From the NCBI RefSeq assembly GCF_016735585.2, contig NZ_JAERSE020000006.1:186001-250000 (forward strand): 64,000 bases of DNA. Direction: 5' to 3'. Positions 33,307-43,700 of the stretch are shown here, piece after piece. Both the position numbers and the translations under genes were made by a program. The notes below the pieces were generated by a model. The model saw only the letters and a list, made by a program, of their open reading frames with translations. It was not told the origin of the DNA and ran no database searches. This stretch comes from Chryseobacterium tagetis (lineage in GTDB: Bacteria > Bacteroidota > Bacteroidia > Flavobacteriales > Weeksellaceae). The first letter of the stretch is position 1, and each line of letters starts with the position of its first letter.

Positions 33307-33327
33307 TAATAAAAGTATTTTCCCACA

Positions 33328-33870
33328 ATGAGCGAATTGAAATGGTATGTGCTGAAAGCTATCAGCGGACAGGAAAATAAAGTGAAAAACTATATTGAGA
33401 CAGAAATCAAGCGTTTAGGGTTTGAGCAGTACGTTACTCAAGTGGTTATTCCTATGGAAAAGGTTATTCAAATTAGAAACGGTAAAAAAGTTCCTAAAGA
33501 AAGACCTTACTATCCTGGATACTTAATGATTGAAGCTGAATTAATGGGAGAGATTCCTCACGTTATTAAGAATATTCCCGGAGTTATTTCTTTCTTAAGT
33601 TTAACAAAAGGAGGTGATCCAGTTCCAATGAGAAAGTCTGAAGTTAACAGAATGCTTGGAAGAATGGATGAATTGTCAGAATTCGCAAGTGATGTTGAAA
33701 TTCCTTACATCGTTGGAGAAAACGTTAAAGTGATTGACGGACCATTCAACGGATTCAACGGAACCGTTGAGAAAATTCTTGAAGATAAAAAGAAAATTGA
33801 AGTTTCTGTACTTATCTTCGGTAGAAAAACTCCAATGGAACTTAGCTATATGCAGGTTGAAAAAGTTTAA
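33328..33870 (+). CDS. nusG: Transcription termination/antitermination factor NusG
   Basis: A 180-residue factor that binds RNA polymerase and links it to Rho or ribosomes. The NGN domain (about 1-115) begins LKWYVLKAISGQENKVKNYI and contains ERPYYPGYLMIEAEL; the KOW domain (about 125-180) has GENVKVIDGPFNGFNGTVEKI. Length and order after secE are standard. A terminator follows, so the ribosomal operon has its own promoter. Confidence 0.97.
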   Translation: MSELKWYVLKAISGQENKVKNYIETEIKRLGFEQYVTQVVIPMEKVIQIRNGKKVPKERPYYPGYLMIEAELMGEIPHVIKNIPGVISFLSLTKGGDPVPMRKSEVNRMLGRMDELSEFASDVEIPYIVGENVKVIDGPFNGFNGTVEKILEDKKKIEVSVLIFGRKTPMELSYMQVEKV

Positions 33871-33892
33871 ATAATATTTTTAAAATATATAG

Positions 33893-33926
33893 AATCCACT
33901 TATTTTTCAATAAGTGGATTTTTTAT
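33893..33926 (+). terminator. Terminator after nusG
   Basis: AATCCACTTA (33893-33902) and TAAGTGGATT (33911-33920) form a 10-bp stem followed by TTTTAT. Confidence 0.85.
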
Positions 33927-33985
33927 TTCAAGATTAAATTTTAATAAAAAACAATGTATCAGTTTGCTATTTCAAAAATATTTTA

Positions 33986-33993
33986 TAATTTTG
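33986..33993 (+). promoter_or_regulatory. Promoter -7 box of the rplKAJL operon
   Basis: TAATTTTG followed by a 98-base leader to rplK. The leader contains GGATTATCTAAGGTGAGAATG, whose two GGAT/GATAACC-like halves may fold. Confidence 0.55.
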
Positions 33994-34091
33994 CAGTCCG
34001 AAAAGTAGGATTATCTAAGGTGAGAATGGATAACCTGCTGAATAATAAATGCTTCCAAACTCATTAATTATTCAAATTTAAAAAACAAAAA

Positions 34092-34538
34092 ATGGCTAAA
34101 AAAGTCTTTAAAATGGTAAAGCTTCAGGTGAAAGGTGGCGCAGCTAACCCTTCTCCACCAGTAGGTCCAGCATTGGGTTCTGCAGGTGTGAACATCATGG
34201 AGTTTTGTAAGCAATTTAACGGAAGAACTCAAGATAAGCCAGGACAAGTTTTACCTGTAGTAATTACAGTATACGAAGACAAATCTTTTGAATTCGTAAT
34301 TAAAACTCCTCCTGCAGCAATCCAGTTGATGGATGCGGCTAAAATCAAGGGTGGTTCTGGAGAACCGAACAGAAACAAAGTAGGTGCTGTAACTTGGGCT
34401 CAAGTTCAAAAAATCGCTGAAGATAAAATGACTGACCTTAACTGCTTTACAATGGATTCTGCAGTTTCTATGGTTGCAGGTACTGCTAGATCTATGGGAT
34501 TAAGAGTAACAGGAACTAAACCAACTTTTAACGCTTAA
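34092..34538 (+). CDS. rplK: 50S ribosomal protein uL11
   Basis: A 148-residue protein of the GTPase-associated centre, binding 23S rRNA with the L10-L12 stalk. KLQVKGGAANPSPPVGPALG with its Pro-rich N-terminal motif and the C-terminal RNA-binding segment SMVAGTARSMGLRV are visible. It is the first gene of the rplKAJL operon; rplA follows after 11 bases. Confidence 0.97.
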   Translation: MAKKVFKMVKLQVKGGAANPSPPVGPALGSAGVNIMEFCKQFNGRTQDKPGQVLPVVITVYEDKSFEFVIKTPPAAIQLMDAAKIKGGSGEPNRNKVGAVTWAQVQKIAEDKMTDLNCFTMDSAVSMVAGTARSMGLRVTGTKPTFNA

Positions 34539-34549
34539 AACTATTAGAA

Positions 34550-35242
34550 ATGGCAAAATTGACTAAAAAGCAAAAGGAAGCTTTAAGCAAAGTAGAAAAA
34601 GGAAGAATATATAACCTTGAAGAAGGTTCAGCTCTTGTAAAAGAAGTGAACACTGCAAAGTTTGATGCTTCTGTAGATATCGCTGTAAGATTGGGTGTAG
34701 ATCCAAGAAAAGCAAACCAAATGGTAAGAGGTGTTGTATCTCTTCCTCACGGAACTGGTAAAGATGTTAAAGTTTTGGCTTTAGTAACTCCAGATAAAGA
34801 AGCAGAAGCTAAAGAAGCTGGTGCTGATTATGTAGGTCTTGATGAATATTTACAAAAAATCAAAGACGGTTGGACAGATGTTGACGTTATCGTTACTATG
34901 CCGGCTGTTATGGGTAAATTAGGACCATTGGGTAGAGTATTAGGACCAAGAGGTTTGATGCCTAACCCTAAATCAGGTACTGTAACAATGGAAATTGGTA
35001 AAGCAGTAACTGAAGTAAAAGCTGGTAAAATTGATTTCAAAGTTGATAAATACGGTATTATCCACGCTGGTATTGGTAAAGTATCTTTCGATGCTGCTAA
35101 AATCAAGGAAAATGCTCAGGAATTGATTTCTACTTTGATCAAAATGAAGCCAACTGCTGCTAAAGGTACTTATGTGAAGTCTATCTATTTGTCTTCTACA
35201 ATGAGTCCTGGTATTGCAATCGATACTAAATCTGTTAACTAA
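34550..35242 (+). CDS. rplA: 50S ribosomal protein uL1
   Basis: A 230-residue L1-stalk protein and classical translational repressor of its own operon in other bacteria. The signature MPKSGTVT-like MPNPKSGTVTMEI and PRGLMPNP are visible, as is the C-terminal KGTYVKSIYLSSTMSPGI. Length is standard. It sits between rplK and rplJ with short gaps. Confidence 0.97.
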   Translation: MAKLTKKQKEALSKVEKGRIYNLEEGSALVKEVNTAKFDASVDIAVRLGVDPRKANQMVRGVVSLPHGTGKDVKVLALVTPDKEAEAKEAGADYVGLDEYLQKIKDGWTDVDVIVTMPAVMGKLGPLGRVLGPRGLMPNPKSGTVTMEIGKAVTEVKAGKIDFKVDKYGIIHAGIGKVSFDAAKIKENAQELISTLIKMKPTAAKGTYVKSIYLSSTMSPGIAIDTKSVN

Positions 35243-35260
35243 TACGAAATCCTTAAGACA

Positions 35261-35860
35261 ATGACAAAAGACCAAAAAGTTGTAGCAATACAAGAGATCA
35301 AAGATTTGCTTCAGGATGCTAAAGTAGTATATGTTGCAGATCTTGAAGGATTGAATGCTGGTAAAGCATCAGACTTCAGAAGACAAGCTTTCAAACAAAA
35401 TATCAAAGTAAAAGTTGTGAAAAACACACTTTTACAGAAAGCAATGGAGCAAATTGAAGGAGTAGATTACTCTGAGATGTTCCAGTCTTTCAAAGGAAAC
35501 TCTGCAATCATGATTTCTGAGACTGCAAATGCTCCTGCGAAATTAATCAAAGACTTCAGAAAGAAGGATGAGAAGCCGGCTTTAAAATCTGCTTTCGTTC
35601 AAGAAACTTTCTATGTTGGTGACGAGAATCTAGATACTTTGGTAAGCATCAAGTCTAGAGAAGAAATGATCGGTGAAATCATCGGATTACTTCAGTCTCC
35701 AATTCAAAGAGTTATTTCTGCTCTTCAAAACAAATCTGAAGCTGCAGAGGCTACAACTGAAGAAGTTGCTGCTCCTGCTGTAGAAGAAACTCCTGCTGCT
35801 GAGGAAGCTCCTGAAGCTCCAGCTGCAGAAAGCACTGACGAAACGCCAGCTGCTGAATAA
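35261..35860 (+). CDS. rplJ: 50S ribosomal protein uL10 with acidic Ala/Glu tail
   Basis: Stalk base protein that anchors L7/L12 dimers, 199 residues. The N-terminal globular part starts DQKVVAIQEIKDLLQDAKVV and contains GLNAGKASDFRRQAF; the helix that binds L7/L12 is near 135-160 (GLLQSPIQRVISALQNK). After it comes an unusual repetitive tail of about 38 residues made of Ala, Glu, Pro and Thr. Usual bacterial L10 proteins end soon after the helix at 165-175. The tail looks disordered; its function is not known to me. Confidence 0.96.
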   Translation: MTKDQKVVAIQEIKDLLQDAKVVYVADLEGLNAGKASDFRRQAFKQNIKVKVVKNTLLQKAMEQIEGVDYSEMFQSFKGNSAIMISETANAPAKLIKDFRKKDEKPALKSAFVQETFYVGDENLDTLVSIKSREEMIGEIIGLLQSPIQRVISALQNKSEAAEATTEEVAAPAVEETPAAEEAPEAPAAESTDETPAAE

Positions 35861-35904
35861 TTACACTCAAAAAATAATAAATAATCAACAAAAACATTAC
35901 AACA

Positions 35905-36273
35905 ATGTCAGATTTAAAAAATTTAGCTGAAACGCTAGTAAACTTAACAGTAAAAGACGTAAACGAATTAGCTGCTATCCTTAAGGATGAGTACGGAATT
36001 GAGCCAGCTGCTGCTGCTGTAGTAGTTGCTGCAGGTGGTGCAGGTGAAGCTGCTGAAGAAAAAACAGAATTCGACGTAATTCTTAAGTCTGCAGGTGCTT
36101 CTAAATTGGCTATCGTTAAATTAGTAAAAGATTTAACTGGTGCTGGTCTTAAAGAAGCTAAAGATATCGTAGATGGTGCTCCTGCTCCAATCAAAACAGG
36201 TATCTCTAAAGACGAAGCTGAAGCTCTTAAGAAGCAATTAGAAGAAGCTGGTGCTGAAGTAGAATTGAAGTAA
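35905..36273 (+). CDS. rplL: 50S ribosomal protein bL12 (L7/L12)
   Basis: Stalk dimer protein recruiting translation factors, 122 residues. An N-terminal dimerisation helix (1-32), an Ala-rich hinge (AAAAVVVAAGGAGEAAEE) and the C-terminal factor-binding domain with AIVKLVKDLTGAGLKEAKDIVDGAP are visible. It is the last gene of the operon and is followed by a strong terminator. Confidence 0.97.
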   Translation: MSDLKNLAETLVNLTVKDVNELAAILKDEYGIEPAAAAVVVAAGGAGEAAEEKTEFDVILKSAGASKLAIVKLVKDLTGAGLKEAKDIVDGAPAPIKTGISKDEAEALKKQLEEAGAEVELK

Positions 36274-36294
36274 TCAATTTATACTATAAATAAT

Positions 36295-36325
36295 AAGCCT
36301 GAGTATTTTACTCGGGCTTTTTTTA
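36295..36325 (+). terminator. Terminator of the rplKAJL operon
   Basis: AAGCCTGAG (36295-36303) and CTCGGGCTT (36311-36319) pair with one T-G, followed by a run of Ts. It separates the ribosomal genes from rpoBC, which have their own promoter here. Confidence 0.85.
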
Positions 36326-36471
36326 TGTAGTAAACGCAGTTTAAAGTTTTTGTTATTTTGATGAAAAAAAATCAAGCATATATTTTTAGAGCACCTCTTG
36401 ATTTTTAAATTTAAAATAAATGAATAAAACGCAGTTCACAATAAAATATTGTGAATGCCAATAAATTTTTG

Positions 36472-36479
36472 TATCTTTG
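36472..36479 (+). promoter_or_regulatory. rpoBC promoter -7 box
   Basis: TATCTTTG, with TTGTGA near 36449 at the -33 distance. Transcription from here gives a leader of about 320 bases. Confidence 0.65.
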
Positions 36480-36808
36480 CTCCTCTTTTGGCGCGAAAAA
36501 TTGTTTGTAAATCTATAAAATACTGAGTAGTAACTCTTTCATTTGAATGAAAGGGCTTTTGTGTATATAGATATTGCGGCGGTTCTGCCTCAAAAGTAAT
36601 AAAAATATTTTGCATTACGCTGTGAAAAGATATACCAGTGTTGCAATTAGAAGCTTAATAGTATTTAAATACTTGAAAATTAAGAATAAAACTTGATCAT
36701 TGCGCCAAAATTTTCTTACTTATTCTTTTTTCTTACGTTTAAATAACCATTTGCTTCTGATATTTTAGTAATTAATCAAAATATTTTTTAACCTTTCTTA
36801 AAAGTTTT
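36480..36808 (+). promoter_or_regulatory. Long structured rpoBC leader
   Basis: No ORF. A hairpin CTCTTTCATT/AATGAAAGGG (36534-36555) is followed by CTTTTGTG and resembles an attenuator. TTTTGGCGC (36486-36494) is perfectly complementary to GCGCCAAAA (36702-36710), which could close a long-range stem around it. Confidence 0.45.
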
Positions 36809-39800
36809 ATGAGTAAAACAACACCTACAACTAGGGGAAATCAGAGAGTTAACTTCTCTTCAGCGAAAGGAAAGATTATCACTCCGGACTTCTTGGATAT
36901 CCAAATCGAGTCTTTTAGTGAGTTTTTCCAGCTTGATACGCTTCCTGAAGACAGAACTGACGAAGGTTTGTACAAAACCTTCCAGGAAAATTTCCCAATT
37001 ACCGATTCAAGAAACCAATTCGTATTGGAATTCTTAGATTATTTGGTAGATTCTCCACGTTATTCAATCGATGAATGTGTGGAAAGAGGATTGACGTATT
37101 CGGTTCCTTTAAAAGCAAGACTTAAATTGTATTGTACAGACCCTGAACACGAGGATTTCCAAACGGTGGTTCAGGATGTGTATTTAGGGCCAGTTCCTTA
37201 CATGACGCCTAGTGGATCTTTCATCATCAATGGTGCAGAGAGAGTTATTGTTACGCAGCTTCACCGTTCACCTGGTGTATTCTTCGGACAGACTTACCAC
37301 GCAAACGGAACTAAATTGTACTATTCAAGAATTATCCCTTTCAAAGGATCTTGGATGGAATTTACGACAGATATCAACAGCGTAATGTACGCGTATATCG
37401 ACCGTAAGAAAAAATTACCATTAACGACTTTATTAAGAGCGATCGGTTATGAGTCTGATAAGGATATCCTTCAGATCTTCGACCTTGCTGAAGAAGTGAA
37501 AGTTTCTAAAGCTGCCCTTAAAAAAGTGGAAGGAAGAACATTGGCTGCGAGAGTATTGAACACTTGGTTCGAAGATTTCGTAGACGAAGATACCGGTGAA
37601 GTAGTTTCTATCGAAAGAAACGAGATCATCTTGGATAGAGAGACTATTCTTGAAAAAGAACATTTGGATCTTATTCTTGATGCTGGTGTGAAATCTATCC
37701 TGATTCACAAAGAAAACAGCAATGAGTTCTCTATCATTCAGAATACATTACAAAAAGACCCTACTAACTCTGAGAAAGAAGCAGTAGAGTATATCTATCG
37801 TCAGTTGAGAAATGCAGATCCACCAGATGAGGAAACTGCAAGAGGAATCATTGAAAAATTATTCTTCTCTGAGCAAAGATATTCATTAGGAGAAGTTGGA
37901 CGTTACAGACTAAACAAAAAGTTAGGTCTTAACATTCCTACGACAACTGAGGTTCTTACCAAAGAAGATATTATTGCAATTGTAAGACACTTGATCGAAC
38001 TTGTAAACTCTAAAGCAGAGGTTGATGATATCGACCACTTATCAAACAGAAGAATTAAAACTGTTGGTGAGCAATTAGCAGGACAGTTTGGAGTAGGTCT
38101 TTCAAGAATTGCAAGAACAATCAAGGAGAGAATGAACGTTAGAGATAACGAAATCTTTACTCCGCTTGACCTTGTAAATGCTAAGACTTTAACATCTGTA
38201 ATTAACTCGTTCTTTGGTACCAACCAGCTTTCTCAGTTCATGGACCAAACCAACCCATTGTCAGAAATCACGCACAAGCGTAGACTTTCTGCACTAGGAC
38301 CTGGTGGTTTATCAAGAGAAAGAGCAGGTTTCGAGGTTCGTGACGTTCACCATACTCACTACGGAAGAATTTGTCCGATTGAAACTCCGGAAGGACCAAA
38401 CATCGGTTTGATTTCATCTCTAGGTATTTATGCTAAAATCAACAGACTAGGTTTCATCGAAACTCCATATAGAAAAGTAGAAGACAGTAAGATTGATCTT
38501 GCTGCTGATCCTATTTATCTGAATGCAGAAGATGAAGAAGATAAAGTAATTGCTCAGGCAAACGTTGAATTGAATGATAATGGTGAATTCTTAACAGACA
38601 GAATTATCGCAAGACTAGATGGTGACTACCCTGTAGTTGAGCCATCTCAGGTTAATTTGATCGACGTTGCACCAAACCAGATCTCTGGTATTTCAGCTTC
38701 ATTGATTCCTTTCTTGGAACATGATGATGCGAACCGTGCATTGATGGGATCTAACATGATGCGTCAGGCAGTACCTCTATTGAAGCCACAAGCTCCAATC
38801 GTAGGTACAGGTCTGGAACAGCAAGTTGCGAGAGATTCAAGAATCTTAATTAACGCTGAAGGTACTGGTACTGTAGAGTACGTAGATGCTGACAGAATTG
38901 TTATTAAATATGAAAGAAGCGAAGACGAAGATTTAGTACAATTCGAGTCTGCTACTAAAACATATAAGCTGACTAAGTTCAGAAAAACCAACCAGAGTAC
39001 AACAATTACCCTAAGACCAAACGTAAGAGTAGGTGATGTAGTGGAAAAAGGACAGGTACTTTGCGACGGTTATGCTACTGAGGACGGAGAATTAGCTCTT
39101 GGTAGAAACTTAGTGGTTGCGTTCATGCCTTGGAAAGGATATAACTTCGAGGATGCGATCGTAATCAACGAAAAAGTTGTACGTGAAGACTGGTTTACTT
39201 CAATCCACGTAGATGAGTACTCTCTTGAAGTTCGTGATACCAAATTAGGTATGGAAGAATTGACAGCAGATATTCCAAACGTTTCTGAAGAAGCTACTAA
39301 AGATCTTGACGAAAACGGTATGATCAGAATCGGTGCTGAAGTGAAGCCTGGAGATATCATGATTGGTAAAATTACTCCAAAAGGTGAATCTGACCCGACT
39401 CCTGAAGAAAAACTTTTGAGAGCGATCTTTGGTGACAAAGCTGGTGATGTGAAAGATGCTTCATTGAAAGCTGACTCTTCACTAAGAGGTGTTGTGATCA
39501 ACAAAAAATTGTTCTCAAGAAATATTAAAGACAAAAAGAAAAGAACTGAAGAAAAACTTAAGCTTGAAGAGATTGAAAACACTTACAAGGCTAAGTTTGA
39601 TGAGTTGAGAAATACTTTAATTGAAAAATTAAATACACTGGTAAGCGGTAAAACTTCTCAAGGGGTTACCAACGACTTAGATGAAGAAATCATCGGTAAA
39701 GGTGTGAAATTCACTCACAAATTATTGACTTCAGTTGAAGATTATGTGAACGTTAGCGGTTCAGACTGGACTGTTGATAACGATAAAAATGAATTGATCA

Positions 39801-40630
39801 AACAATTAATTCACAATTACAAAATCAAATTCAACGATATTCAAGGAGTTAAAAACCGTGAGAAATTTGCAATTTCAATCGGAGATGAGCTTCCGGCTGG
39901 TATCATGAAGTTGGCTAAAGTTTACATTGCTAAGAAACGTAAATTGAATGTAGGGGATAAAATGGCAGGACGTCACGGTAACAAAGGTATCGTTTCAAGA
40001 ATCGTTCGTGAAGAAGATATGCCATTCCTAGAAGACGGAACACCAGTAGATATCGTATTGAATCCGCTTGGGGTACCTTCTCGTATGAACATCGGTCAGA
40101 TTTATGAAACAGTTCTAGGATGGGCTGGTAGAAAATTAGGATTGAAGTTCGCTACACCTATCTTTGATGGGGCTACTCTAGATCAAATCACTGAGTACAC
40201 AGAGAAGGCAGGTCTTCCTAAATTCGGTCACACTTACCTTTATGATGGTGGTACCGGAGAAAGATTTACACAGGCTGCAACAGTAGGTATTATCTATATG
40301 TTGAAACTTGGACACATGGTAGATGACAAGATGCACGCACGTTCTATCGGACCTTACTCATTGATCACTCAGCAGCCGTTAGGAGGTAAAGCTCAGTTCG
40401 GAGGTCAGAGATTCGGAGAGATGGAGGTTTGGGCTCTTGAAGCATTTGGAGCATCAAATATCTTGAGAGAAATCTTGACTGTGAAGTCTGATGACGTGAT
40501 TGGTAGAGCAAAAACTTATGAAGCAATTGCAAAAGGTGAATCTATGCCTGAACCAGGTATTCCGGAATCATTCAACGTATTACTTCACGAGCTGCAAGGT
40601 CTTGGATTAGACGTAAGACTAGAGGAATAA
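36809..40630 (+). CDS. rpoB: RNA polymerase beta subunit
   Basis: Catalytic subunit of 1273 residues. Typical regions are visible: the rifampicin cluster segment FFGTNQLSQFMDQTNPLSEITHKRR (no substitutions obvious), RDVHHTHYGRICPIETPEGPNIGL, the GxNxxVAxxxWxGYNFEDA-type stretch, and the C-terminal GGQRFGEMEVWALEAFGA with clamp region. The order rpoB-rpoC is universal. The beta flap carries a Bacteroidetes-type insertion around KKKRTEEKLKLEEIENTYKAK. Own promoter and long leader upstream; rpoC follows after 84 bases. Confidence 0.98.
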   Translation: MSKTTPTTRGNQRVNFSSAKGKIITPDFLDIQIESFSEFFQLDTLPEDRTDEGLYKTFQENFPITDSRNQFVLEFLDYLVDSPRYSIDECVERGLTYSVPLKARLKLYCTDPEHEDFQTVVQDVYLGPVPYMTPSGSFIINGAERVIVTQLHRSPGVFFGQTYHANGTKLYYSRIIPFKGSWMEFTTDINSVMYAYIDRKKKLPLTTLLRAIGYESDKDILQIFDLAEEVKVSKAALKKVEGRTLAARVLNTWFEDFVDEDTGEVVSIERNEIILDRETILEKEHLDLILDAGVKSILIHKENSNEFSIIQNTLQKDPTNSEKEAVEYIYRQLRNADPPDEETARGIIEKLFFSEQRYSLGEVGRYRLNKKLGLNIPTTTEVLTKEDIIAIVRHLIELVNSKAEVDDIDHLSNRRIKTVGEQLAGQFGVGLSRIARTIKERMNVRDNEIFTPLDLVNAKTLTSVINSFFGTNQLSQFMDQTNPLSEITHKRRLSALGPGGLSRERAGFEVRDVHHTHYGRICPIETPEGPNIGLISSLGIYAKINRLGFIETPYRKVEDSKIDLAADPIYLNAEDEEDKVIAQANVELNDNGEFLTDRIIARLDGDYPVVEPSQVNLIDVAPNQISGISASLIPFLEHDDANRALMGSNMMRQAVPLLKPQAPIVGTGLEQQVARDSRILINAEGTGTVEYVDADRIVIKYERSEDEDLVQFESATKTYKLTKFRKTNQSTTITLRPNVRVGDVVEKGQVLCDGYATEDGELALGRNLVVAFMPWKGYNFEDAIVINEKVVREDWFTSIHVDEYSLEVRDTKLGMEELTADIPNVSEEATKDLDENGMIRIGAEVKPGDIMIGKITPKGESDPTPEEKLLRAIFGDKAGDVKDASLKADSSLRGVVINKKLFSRNIKDKKKRTEEKLKLEEIENTYKAKFDELRNTLIEKLNTLVSGKTSQGVTNDLDEEIIGKGVKFTHKLLTSVEDYVNVSGSDWTVDNDKNELIKQLIHNYKIKFNDIQGVKNREKFAISIGDELPAGIMKLAKVYIAKKRKLNVGDKMAGRHGNKGIVSRIVREEDMPFLEDGTPVDIVLNPLGVPSRMNIGQIYETVLGWAGRKLGLKFATPIFDGATLDQITEYTEKAGLPKFGHTYLYDGGTGERFTQAATVGIIYMLKLGHMVDDKMHARSIGPYSLITQQPLGGKAQFGGQRFGEMEVWALEAFGASNILREILTVKSDDVIGRAKTYEAIAKGESMPEPGIPESFNVLLHELQGLGLDVRLEE

Positions 40631-40676
40631 TTTTAAATTTTAAATTATAAATGTTGAATGGCAACATTCAGAAATT

Positions 40677-40711
40677 AATCTAAAATCTAAAATCTAAAAT
40701 TTAAAATCTAA
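40677..40711. repeat. Short CTAAAAT tandem repeat between rpoB and rpoC
   Basis: Four to five imperfect copies of the heptamer CTAAAAT fill the last 35 bases before rpoC. Probably replication slippage; no dyad and no terminator. Confidence 0.6.
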
Positions 40712-40714
40712 CAA

Positions 40715-43700
40715 ATGTCAAATAAAAATAAAACAAGTAGATTTAATAAAATAACCATCGGTTTAGCTTCACCGGAGTCTATCTTACAAGACTCAAGAGG
40801 AGAGGTTCTTAAGCCGGAAACTATTAACTACAGAACGCATAAGCCTGAAAGAGACGGTTTGTTCTGTGAAAAAATCTTCGGTCCTGTAAAGGATTACGAA
40901 TGTGCTTGTGGTAAATACAAGAGAATTCGTTACAAGGGGATTGTTTGTGACCGTTGTGGTGTAGAGGTTACGGAGAAAAAAGTACGTAGAGAAAGAATCG
41001 GACATATCGGTTTGGTTGTTCCTATTGCGCACATCTGGTATTTCCGTTCTTTACCAAACAAAATAGGTTACCTTTTAGGAATTCCTTCTAAGAAATTAGA
41101 TATGATCATCTACTACGAAAGATACGTAGTGATTCAGCAAGGGATTGCTAAGAAATTAGACGGTTCTGATTTCGAAAATATGGAGTTCTTAACAGAAGAA
41201 GAGTATCTTGATATTATGGATACCCTTCCGATCGAGAACCAATATCTTGATGATTCTGATCCAAACAAATTCATCGCTAAAATGGGTGCTGAAGCTGTTG
41301 AAGAATTATTAAAAAGAATCGATCTTGATGCATTGTCTTTCGATTTGAGACACAAAGCTCATAATGAAGGTTCAAAACAAAGAAGAACAGAAGCTCTTAA
41401 GAGATTGAACGTTGTAGAAGCATTGAGAGGAGCTAATACAAGAATGATCAACAGACCAGAGTGGATGATTATGCGTGTACTTCCAGTTATTCCACCAGAA
41501 CTAAGACCATTGGTTCCATTGGATGGAGGACGTTTCGCTACTTCCGATTTAAATGACCTTTATAGAAGAGTTATTATCAGAAATAACCGTTTGAAGAGAT
41601 TATTGGAGATCAAAGCTCCAGAAGTAATCTTGAGAAACGAGAAGCGTATGCTTCAGGAATCAGTAGATTCATTATTCGATAATACAAGAAAATCTTCAGC
41701 AGTAAAATCCGAATCAAACAGACCATTGAAATCACTTTCAGATTCATTGAAAGGTAAGCAAGGTCGTTTCCGTCAGAACTTACTAGGAAAAAGGGTAGAT
41801 TACTCTGCGCGTTCGGTAATTGTTGTAGGTCCAAACTTACAGCTTCACGAATGTGGTATTCCTAAAGATATGGCAGCTGAACTTTACAAACCATTCATCA
41901 TTAGAAAACTAATTGAAAGAGGAATTGTAAAAACAGTAAAATCTGCAAAGAGAATTATTGATAGAAAAGAACCGGTAGTATATGATATCTTAGAAAATGT
42001 GATGAAAGGTCACCCTGTTCTATTGAACAGAGCACCTACGCTTCACAGACTGGGTATTCAGGCTTTCCAACCTAAGATGATCGAAGGTAAGGCAATCCAG
42101 CTACACCCGTTAGTAACAACAGCCTTCAACGCCGATTTCGATGGTGACCAGATGGCGGTACACTTACCGTTAGGACCAGAAGCGATCCTTGAAGCTCAGT
42201 TATTGATGTTAGGTTCTCAAAACATCTTGAACCCTGCAAACGGTTCTCCAATTACGGTACCATCTCAGGACATGGTTCTTGGTCTTTATTTCATGACTAA
42301 AGAATTGAGTTCTACTGAGACAATGAAAGTAAAAGGAGAAGGGCTTGCATTCTATTCTCCTGAAGAAGCTGAAATCGCTTATGCTGAAGGTAGAGTATCT
42401 TTAAATGCTAAAGTAAGATGTAGACTTCCTGTAAAAGAAGACGGACAAATCGTAACAAGATTGATCGAAACTTCTGTGGGGAGAATTTTATTCAACCAGA
42501 TCGTACCTAAACAGTCAGGGTATATTAATGAACTTCTTACTAAGAAATCATTAAGAAATGTTATCGGTAGAATTCTTGCTGATACAGATTTCCCTACAAC
42601 GGTGAAGTTCTTGGATGCAATGAAAGACTTAGGATACTCAAACGCATTCAAAGGTGGTCTTTCGTTCTCATTAGGGGATATTGTAGTTCCTGTTGAGAAA
42701 AAGCAGATGATTGCTACTTCTATTGAAACTGTAGACGAAATTAGAGCTAACTATAACATGGGTCTAATTACCGATACAGAACGTTATAACCAGGTAATCG
42801 ACGTTTGGACGAACACCAACGCAGGATTAACTGAAATGATCATGAGCAGAATGAAAACTGACCAAGGTGGTTTCAACTCTGTATATATGATGCTTGACTC
42901 TGGAGCGAGGGGTTCTAAAGAACAGATCCGTCAGTTATCAGGGATGAGAGGTTTGATGGCAAAACCGCAGAAAGCTGGTTCTACCGGTGCGGAGATCATC
43001 GAAAACCCAATCCTTGCAAACTTTAAAGAAGGTCTTTCGATTCTAGAATACTTTATCTCTACCCACGGTGCTCGTAAAGGTCTTGCGGATACCGCTCTTA
43101 AGACTGCCGATGCAGGTTACTTAACGAGAAGATTGGTAGACGTTGCACAGGACGTTATCGTTACAGAAGACGACTGTGGAACTCTAAGAGGTACAGAAGT
43201 TACTGCACTTAAGAAAAATGACGAGATCGTTGAAAGAATCTCTGAAAGAATCTTAGGTAGAGTTTCTTTACATAATATTTACGATCCAGAAAGTGATGAA
43301 ATTATCGCAGAAGCTGATCAGGTAATTACTGAGCAGTTAGCTAAGAGAATTGAAGAAGCTGGATTAGAAGCTGTTGAAGTACGTTCACCATTGACGTGTG
43401 AGGCTAAAAAAGGTATCTGTGCGAAATGTTACGGTAGAAACCTAGCAACAGGTAAGATGATCCACATGGGTGAAGCTGTAGGGGTTATTGGAGCACAATC
43501 AATTGGGGAACCGGGAACTCAGCTTACGTTGAGAACTTTCCACCAAGGGGGTACTGCAGGTAACGTTTCAGAAAACCCATCAATCGTTGCTAGAAGAGAC
43601 GGTATCGTTGAAATGGATGAAGTAAGAACAATTACTTCTGAAGATGAAAACGGTAATACAACTGAAGTTGTGGTTTCTCGTTCAACGGAATTCAGATTGG

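Noticed and set aside
39070..39582. 170-residue minus-strand ORF within rpoB
   Set aside because: Antisense shadow, Ser/Phe-rich as typical of reversed rpoB codons.
40677..40711. Possible CRISPR-like repeat
   Set aside because: Heptamer repeats without spacers; simple slippage tract.
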